From Clostridiales bacterium GWF2_38_85 (GTDB lineage Bacteria > Bacillota > Clostridia > Oscillospirales > CAG-382), in assembly GCA_001797275.1 (NCBI GenBank), contig MGOY01000012.1, positions 1 through 35,459 on the forward strand: DNA of 35,459 nt, read 5' to 3'. A program made the position numbers and the translations under genes. The notes under the pieces are model-generated. The model searched no databases. It saw nothing but the letters and a program-made list of their open reading frames with translations, and was not told the DNA's origin. Position 1 is the stretch's first letter; the number at the start of each line of letters is the position of its first letter. Of this stretch, positions 31,177 to 35,459 are shown piece by piece.

Positions 31177-33456
31177 TTATTCTTCGATTCCGATGGTTTT
31201 TAAGGCTTCTGCCTGCAGCTTATACAGCTTGTAGTATTCGCCCTTCTTAATCAACAGTTCTCTGGGAGTGCCGCTTTCTGGCATCTTGCCGTTTTCGATA
31301 ACAATCAGATTGTCGGCATCCTTCAGGGTTGAAAGACGGTGAGCAATTATAATCGTTGTCCGATTGCGGGTCAAAGCGTTTAGCGCAGCTTGAATCTGTC
31401 TTTCGGTTTGGGTATCCATAGCGGCGGTCGCTTCGTCGAGAATCAATATGCTCGGATTTTTCAGAACCGCTCTTGCAATCGATACTCTCTGTCTTTCACC
31501 GCCGGAGAGTTCTTTATAACCCCAACCGATCATTGTGTTATAGCCATCGGGATATTTTATTATGTAATCATGTGCGGATGCAATTTTCGCTGCATTGATA
31601 ACCTCTTCATAGGTTGCTTCGGGACATGCATAACGGATGTTGTCCATAATTGAGCCTCTGAACAGGTAGGTTTCCTGCGAAACTATCGCTATATGATTGC
31701 GCAGTGTTGAAAAAGATAAGTCTTTGATGTCAACACCATCAATTACTATGCTGCCTTTCGTTGGATCATACAATCTGGTCAGCAGGTTTGCAAGCGTACT
31801 TTTGCCGGCACCGGTATGTCCGACAATTCCGAGCGTTGTGCCTGCGGGAACCGAGAAGCTTATATCATCGATAACAAGGCGGTTTTCTTCGTAAGAGAAG
31901 GAAACATTCTTGAATTCGATTTCGCCCTTGACTTTTTCAAGCTCTGTCGGGTTTTCGTTCTCTATGACTTCCGGAGTTGCATCGCTAATCTCAAACAGTC
32001 TGTGCAGTGCATTAAGACAGGCTGCCCACCAGTTTGAAACATCGGCAAGAAAGTCGATAGGTCCGTAAACCATTGCCATATACGCAACGAACTGCATCAG
32101 TTTACCGTAGGTCATATCACCCTGCCCCTGTATAACCTGCCAGCCGCCTATGCCCCAGACCAGGTACGAACCTACTCTGAGCAGAAGTCCTATCAGCGGG
32201 AAGGTTTTGTTGGCGGTAACGTGGATTTTAAGGTTTGCATCAGCAGCAGCTGTGTTCCTTTTTTCAAAACGTTCAACCTCATCACCTTCACGTGAGAAGG
32301 ACTTAACAACACGGACACCGGTAAGAACATCGCTGATCAGCGAGTTAAACGAGCGGTTTCTTGAATACGATCTTGACCAGAGCTTGCCGAACAGTCTGAA
32401 AACCAGCCTGTAAAGGATTATAAATGCAGGTATGGTTACAAAGGTATACAGTGTGAGCAACGGATTCACAAACAGCATCAACACCAGCACAGCCGTAAGC
32501 TGCAGGATGTTTGTTACCAAATATGGGAATCCGTCACAGAAGAACCAGTATATAGTGGTTGCATCGTTGTTGACCTGAGTCATCAAACCGCCGGTCTGAC
32601 GGTTGGTAAAAAACCCAAGTGACAGACGCTGAATAGCAGTAAAGATGGTTTTCTTGAGGTCGTAAACAACTCTTGCTGAGATTTTCGATGATAGGATACC
32701 ATTGACCATGCTGACTCCCATGTTGAGAAGTCTGACACCGATAATCAGAGCAATAATCATACCGATCATTCCATAATACTTGCCGCCTTCAGCCAGAACC
32801 TCATCGTAAAACATGCGGTTGCTGACATAAGGTACAAGTACGCTTACGCCCGAAACAAATGCAAAGGTTATGAGCATTATAATAATATAAAGCTTGTATT
32901 TCAGAAAGAATCCGCCAAGCCTTTTAATCAGGCTTGCTTTATCCATACATTTAGGGCAGATTTTGCGATTGGGATCGGGATACCTCATATGACATTTGGG
33001 GCATTCCTTCTCTTCGCTTTTTTCTTTTTTTATCTTTTCTTCATCGATTTTCTTATCTTTTTTATATTCCTCGAATAGACTGCAGAAAACATTCGCATCG
33101 TGTCTGTAGGTGTTTGAAAAGTGAAAAAGCGGAGTTTCCTCTCCGTCGTACTTTGCAACAATAACACCAGAGGAAATAAAAAGCTCGGCGCGTGGCTCTT
33201 CAAGCTTTTCAAGGAGATATTCATCAAATGTCGATTCCTTGAATGTACCGCCTGTTTTGTCGGTAACAACCTGAGAACCTTCAAGGATATAGAGCTTATC
33301 CTCGGTTAGAGTGATAAATACATCCTTGTAAACCGCATCACGCCCGAAATCGGTTTTCAATGTAAAAACTGCTTTCCCTAAGTCGACGCCTTTTTCTTCT
33401 AAATGCAGGCGGACAACCTCGGGGAGCTTCTGGATTTCAAGCATACTAACCAACAT
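31177..33456 (-). CDS. ABC exporter 1 (fused TMD-NBD) with N-terminal zinc ribbon
   Basis: 759-aa protein with the same plan as exporter 2. A ~140-residue soluble N-terminal domain ends in a Lys/Glu-rich linker, then a zinc ribbon CPKC (152-155)...CPKC (167-170), six membrane segments (~185-465), Walker A GHTGAGKST (from 546), signature LSGGERQR (~650), Walker B ILILDEATAAMD and AHRLST. Start: ATG 33456 or 33444 (MLEIQK); neither has a good RBS, in contrast to the leader ORF 47 bases upstream, which has one. The first gene of the operon. The matching N-terminal domains of the two exporters suggest a shared sensory or partner-docking site, perhaps DUF1854. Confidence 0.9.
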   Translation of the reverse strand: MLVSMLEIQKLPEVVRLHLEEKGVDLGKAVFTLKTDFGRDAVYKDVFITLTEDKLYILEGSQVVTDKTGGTFKESTFDEYLLEKLEEPRAELFISSGVIVAKYDGEETPLFHFSNTYRHDANVFCSLFEEYKKDKKIDEEKIKKEKSEEKECPKCHMRYPDPNRKICPKCMDKASLIKRLGGFFLKYKLYIIIMLITFAFVSGVSVLVPYVSNRMFYDEVLAEGGKYYGMIGMIIALIIGVRLLNMGVSMVNGILSSKISARVVYDLKKTIFTAIQRLSLGFFTNRQTGGLMTQVNNDATTIYWFFCDGFPYLVTNILQLTAVLVLMLFVNPLLTLYTFVTIPAFIILYRLVFRLFGKLWSRSYSRNRSFNSLISDVLTGVRVVKSFSREGDEVERFEKRNTAAADANLKIHVTANKTFPLIGLLLRVGSYLVWGIGGWQVIQGQGDMTYGKLMQFVAYMAMVYGPIDFLADVSNWWAACLNALHRLFEISDATPEVIENENPTELEKVKGEIEFKNVSFSYEENRLVIDDISFSVPAGTTLGIVGHTGAGKSTLANLLTRLYDPTKGSIVIDGVDIKDLSFSTLRNHIAIVSQETYLFRGSIMDNIRYACPEATYEEVINAAKIASAHDYIIKYPDGYNTMIGWGYKELSGGERQRVSIARAVLKNPSILILDEATAAMDTQTERQIQAALNALTRNRTTIIIAHRLSTLKDADNLIVIENGKMPESGTPRELLIKKGEYYKLYKLQAEALKTIGIEE

Positions 33457-33481
33457 GAAATTGCACTAAAATTACGAATAA

Positions 33482-33505
33482 TTATGTAACTGCAAAGCAA
33501 TTCAT
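33482..33505 (-). CDS. Putative leader peptide MNCFAVT
   Basis: A strong RBS (AAGGGAG, five bases before ATG 33505) precedes a 7-codon frame that stops at 33482. It lies 25 bases before the exporter 1 start, which itself lacks a good RBS. That layout suggests translational coupling or attenuation control, but I see no classic runs of one codon. It may instead mark a start site that was lost through a frameshift. Confidence 0.4.
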   Translation of the reverse strand: MNCFAVT

Positions 33506-33907
33506 GTGTTCTCCCTTCTTATTTAGTTGATTTTTTCGAAGTCCGGTATATGATTCATCGCTTTTATGACAGCCGTTGCGTTGCGGGTATAACACACATA
33601 GCCCGAAACACATTCATATAAGTAATCAATCCAAACCGTAAAGACATGTTTGTCAGCCGTTCAAACAAACCTTAATAACTTCAAAAATATTAAACCGACA
33701 AATGATTAGATGGATTTTCCCGACTATACACACCAAAACTAATGGAATTTATCAAGAAAACCAAAACCTCACCTGCCGTTTAAATTGTGTAGCAAAGAAC
33801 CAATGTTTGCTACTCGTTATATAATACTACAACAGTCTAATATTTTCAAGTATAAATTTAAAAAATTTTAAATAAGCAACTATTTATTGCGAAACAGACA
33901 AGAAGCA

Positions 33908-33962
33908 AGACAGCGATAGCCTTAGCTCTGAAGATGTACAGAGTAAAAACTATTCGCTGTCT
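33908..33962. repeat. Two-level hairpin in the gap
   Basis: AGACAGCGATAG (33908-33919) pairs with CTATTCGCTGTCT (33950-33962, one bulge), enclosing CTCTG/CAGAG (33926-33930 / 33939-33943). It lies between the exporter operon and the membrane protein. No gene or known riboswitch is visible in 33506-34026 otherwise. Confidence 0.6.
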
Positions 33963-34026
33963 GAGATAAAAAAGTCACTGGGGTTAGTAAAAGTACGATT
34001 TATAGGTATAAGTAAAATTAAAACTT

Positions 34027-34620
34027 TTAAGACATTATATTATTATTTTCCATATATAACACTTTTCTTTGCTTTTTTAAACTTAAATGTAATATAAAAA
34101 TGAGAAAAACAATATAAATAGCAGATATAATATAAAGCAGGTAATTTATATTATATGCTTGAATACCATAAATATCTCCAAAGTTTTTTAACCTAAAGTA
34201 ATAGTCTATACCATTTTCTTTAGCAAAATAGAATAAAACCATACCATAAAATAATACAATTCCAGAAGAAATTCCAGAACCAATACTTAATATTACTTTA
34301 TGAGATAAATGCATATCGATAAAAATTAAAAACACTAATGATACATATATCATTGTAAATCCAACACAAACCCATAGATCACTAACGATAAACCTACTTG
34401 AACCGATGTGATTGTTAATACCCCATTTTAAATAGTTCATAAAATTATTAATATTTAAAGATATAATTAGATATGAACCAGTAAAAAATAAATATTTCAA
34501 AATCCATTTTTTGAACGCTGATTTGTTTAATATTATAATAAATATCATTATAATAGGTACAATAAATATAACAAAATATTGAATAAAAGTATATTCAATA
34601 TCTTTAAGAATATCAACCAT
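34027..34620 (-). CDS. Multi-pass membrane protein, unknown
   Basis: 197 aa with about six hydrophobic segments (near residues 14-34, 42-58, 77-102, 110-132, 155-180 in outline), short charged loops and a Lys-rich C-terminal tail. I do not recognise a family; it has no enzyme motif. Composition is very Ile/Phe/Asn-rich and more AT-biased than the exporter genes, in line with the lipase fragment next to it. RBS AAGGAGA before ATG 34620. It starts 14 bases after the lipase stop, so the two were probably one operon. Confidence 0.65.
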   Translation of the reverse strand: MVDILKDIEYTFIQYFVIFIVPIIMIFIIILNKSAFKKWILKYLFFTGSYLIISLNINNFMNYLKWGINNHIGSSRFIVSDLWVCVGFTMIYVSLVFLIFIDMHLSHKVILSIGSGISSGIVLFYGMVLFYFAKENGIDYYFRLKNFGDIYGIQAYNINYLLYIISAIYIVFLIFILHLSLKKQRKVLYMENNNIMS

Positions 34621-34634
34621 TTGTCTCTCCTTAA

Positions 34635-35378
34635 TTATTGTCTATTTTTATATATACCAAAAATAGCCTGTAGTTCATATGATGTATAACTAAATGAGTT
34701 CCCATTTATAATTTCAGAAATAAAATAAAGAGTTTTCTTATCATCACTTCCCTCTATCAATTTGGTGTGGTTTGCTTCCATTGTTGAGGTGGAATACTTA
34801 TAATAGATTCGATCGGTATTTATATTCCCATTTATAGTTGCGCTTCGCACTGGAACTGTATCATCTCCATCATTACTTGAAAGACGTAAACACTCACTAA
34901 ACACAGAATCTGGAGTAAGGTCTGAATAGAATTCTAAAGAATGCACTGTAGATATTCCATCACCAACAATATAATATGAATTAACATAATTAGTTATGTG
35001 ATTATTATTTGGGAATAATAATTGTTGGTGAGAATTAACACTTTCCATTAGTCCAGCATTCCAATTTGTTAAGTTTTGATTGTATTTATTTATGGTTGAA
35101 TTATAATCAGTACAAACGCCATCCAAATCATAAATATAACCCGAACCAATGTAAGTTCTATGCCCATATGACATATACGATTGCCAATCATATTCCATAG
35201 GCATTAATGCATATATTGAAGGAATGTTACCTATTATTTGTGTAATAGGATCGGCAACTGCAACATTTTGTGGAAACGGAATAATTTTTCCTGTCAAAAA
35301 AATATCAGGAGCATTTGCTGAACCTAAATATGGTGTTCCAACAGATATATGTTTATTAACTTTATTTCTTTGTGCTGG
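34635..35378 (-). pseudogene. Lipase / LCAT-like alpha-beta hydrolase, 5' end missing
   Basis: A frame from about 35378 reads QRNKVNKHISVGTPYLGSAN and goes on to 34635. The catalytic Asp (NDGDDTVPVRSATI, the LCAT-like GDGTVP region) and His (TMEANHTKLIEG) are present, but the half with the nucleophile GxSxG is absent, so the gene is truncated at the right, where an IS-like sequence begins. The first ATG (35297) is internal to the fold. The enzyme would be a secreted or membrane-associated esterase/lipase. Confidence 0.72.
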
Positions 35379-35459
35379 TCAAGCGAAATTGTAACAATCT
35401 GACCTAATATTTTTCGAATTGAAGCGAGCTTCGAACGGAGTCAGTCCGTTATTATAGGA
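35379..35459 (-). mobile_element. IS3-like transposase C-terminus at the window edge (partial)
   Basis: The - strand frame entering from the edge reads SYNNGLTPFEARFNSKNI and stops at 35379-35381. NGLTPFE(A/I)R is the usual end of IS3/IS150-type transposases. It ends exactly where the lipase frame begins, so an IS insertion is the likely cause of the truncation. Confidence 0.55.

Noticed and set aside
33506-34026. Riboswitch upstream of the exporter operon
   Set aside because: A hairpin is present at 33908-33962, but no known aptamer core could be recognised and it is over 400 bases away from the operon start.
1-35459. CRISPR array, tRNA or rRNA genes
   Set aside because: No regular repeat-spacer pattern and no cloverleaf or rRNA-like stretch was noticed; the array repeats in 659-5727 have gene-sized spacing.

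Overview
The window is AT-rich. Ribosome-binding sites are AGGAGG-like, intrinsic terminators are frequent, lipoproteins carry standard lipoboxes, and the families present (LytTR plus LiaF-like, DUF4349, C45 acyltransferase, DUF1854 exporters) point to a low-GC Firmicute, most likely a clostridial (Oscillospiraceae/Ruminococcaceae-like) genome. This is inference from gene content; no rRNA or other marker gene is present. No tRNA, rRNA or CRISPR array was seen.

Region 1 (1-5727) is the most unusual part. About ten small, unrelated genes lie head-to-tail on the + strand: GyrI-like binding protein, VOC/PhnB protein, GNAT, an unknown, a truncated GNAT, PNPOx-like flavoprotein, LigT-like phosphoesterase, P-loop kinase, an unknown 277-aa protein and a NUDIX hydrolase. 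Seven of the junctions carry a related element around ATAAGCATAATCCGAAG that starts at or just after the stop codon, sometimes containing it, and often has AAC/CTC and GAG/GTT arms. The layout of one ORF plus one 3' repeat per unit, all in one direction, behind one promoter, looks like an integron-type cassette array. No integrase and no canonical attC core sites are visible.

Region 2 (5728-13040) is a decayed phage/IS zone with cargo. A two-gene antimicrobial-peptide-type ABC transporter (6108-9252) sits between two degenerate copies of the first ~140 bp of a phage tape-measure gene. After it come a longer tape-measure relic, a TehB-like methyltransferase, a phage structural-protein relic, a protein with a CcbP-like C-terminal domain, and the 3' end of an IS3-family transposase.

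Region 3 (13041-19300) holds a DUF4349 lipoprotein, a broken HTH/Ser-Thr-kinase/LRR gene, two tandem tiny Lys/Asn-rich proteins, a LytTR regulator plus LiaF-like membrane protein operon with a good LytTR-type direct repeat upstream, and a convergent CPA2 cation/proton antiporter.

Region 4 (19350-25927) contains a decayed DUF2971 gene behind an intact promoter, a COG3910-type ATPase, an NAD-dependent epimerase flanked by fragments of NUDIX and HAD genes, and an operon of C45 acyltransferase, ProC-like reductase and iron-sulfur-type flavoprotein. The fourth gene of that operon appears to be interrupted by an IS30-family element with a split transposase.

Region 5 (26113-33505) is a - strand operon: ABC exporter, DUF1854 protein, second ABC exporter, then a solute-binding lipoprotein. 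Both exporters carry an N-terminal extension with a CxxC...CxxC zinc ribbon. A 7-codon leader ORF with a strong RBS lies upstream. The right edge (34027-35459) has a multi-pass membrane protein and a lipase gene cut off by the end of an IS3-like transposase.
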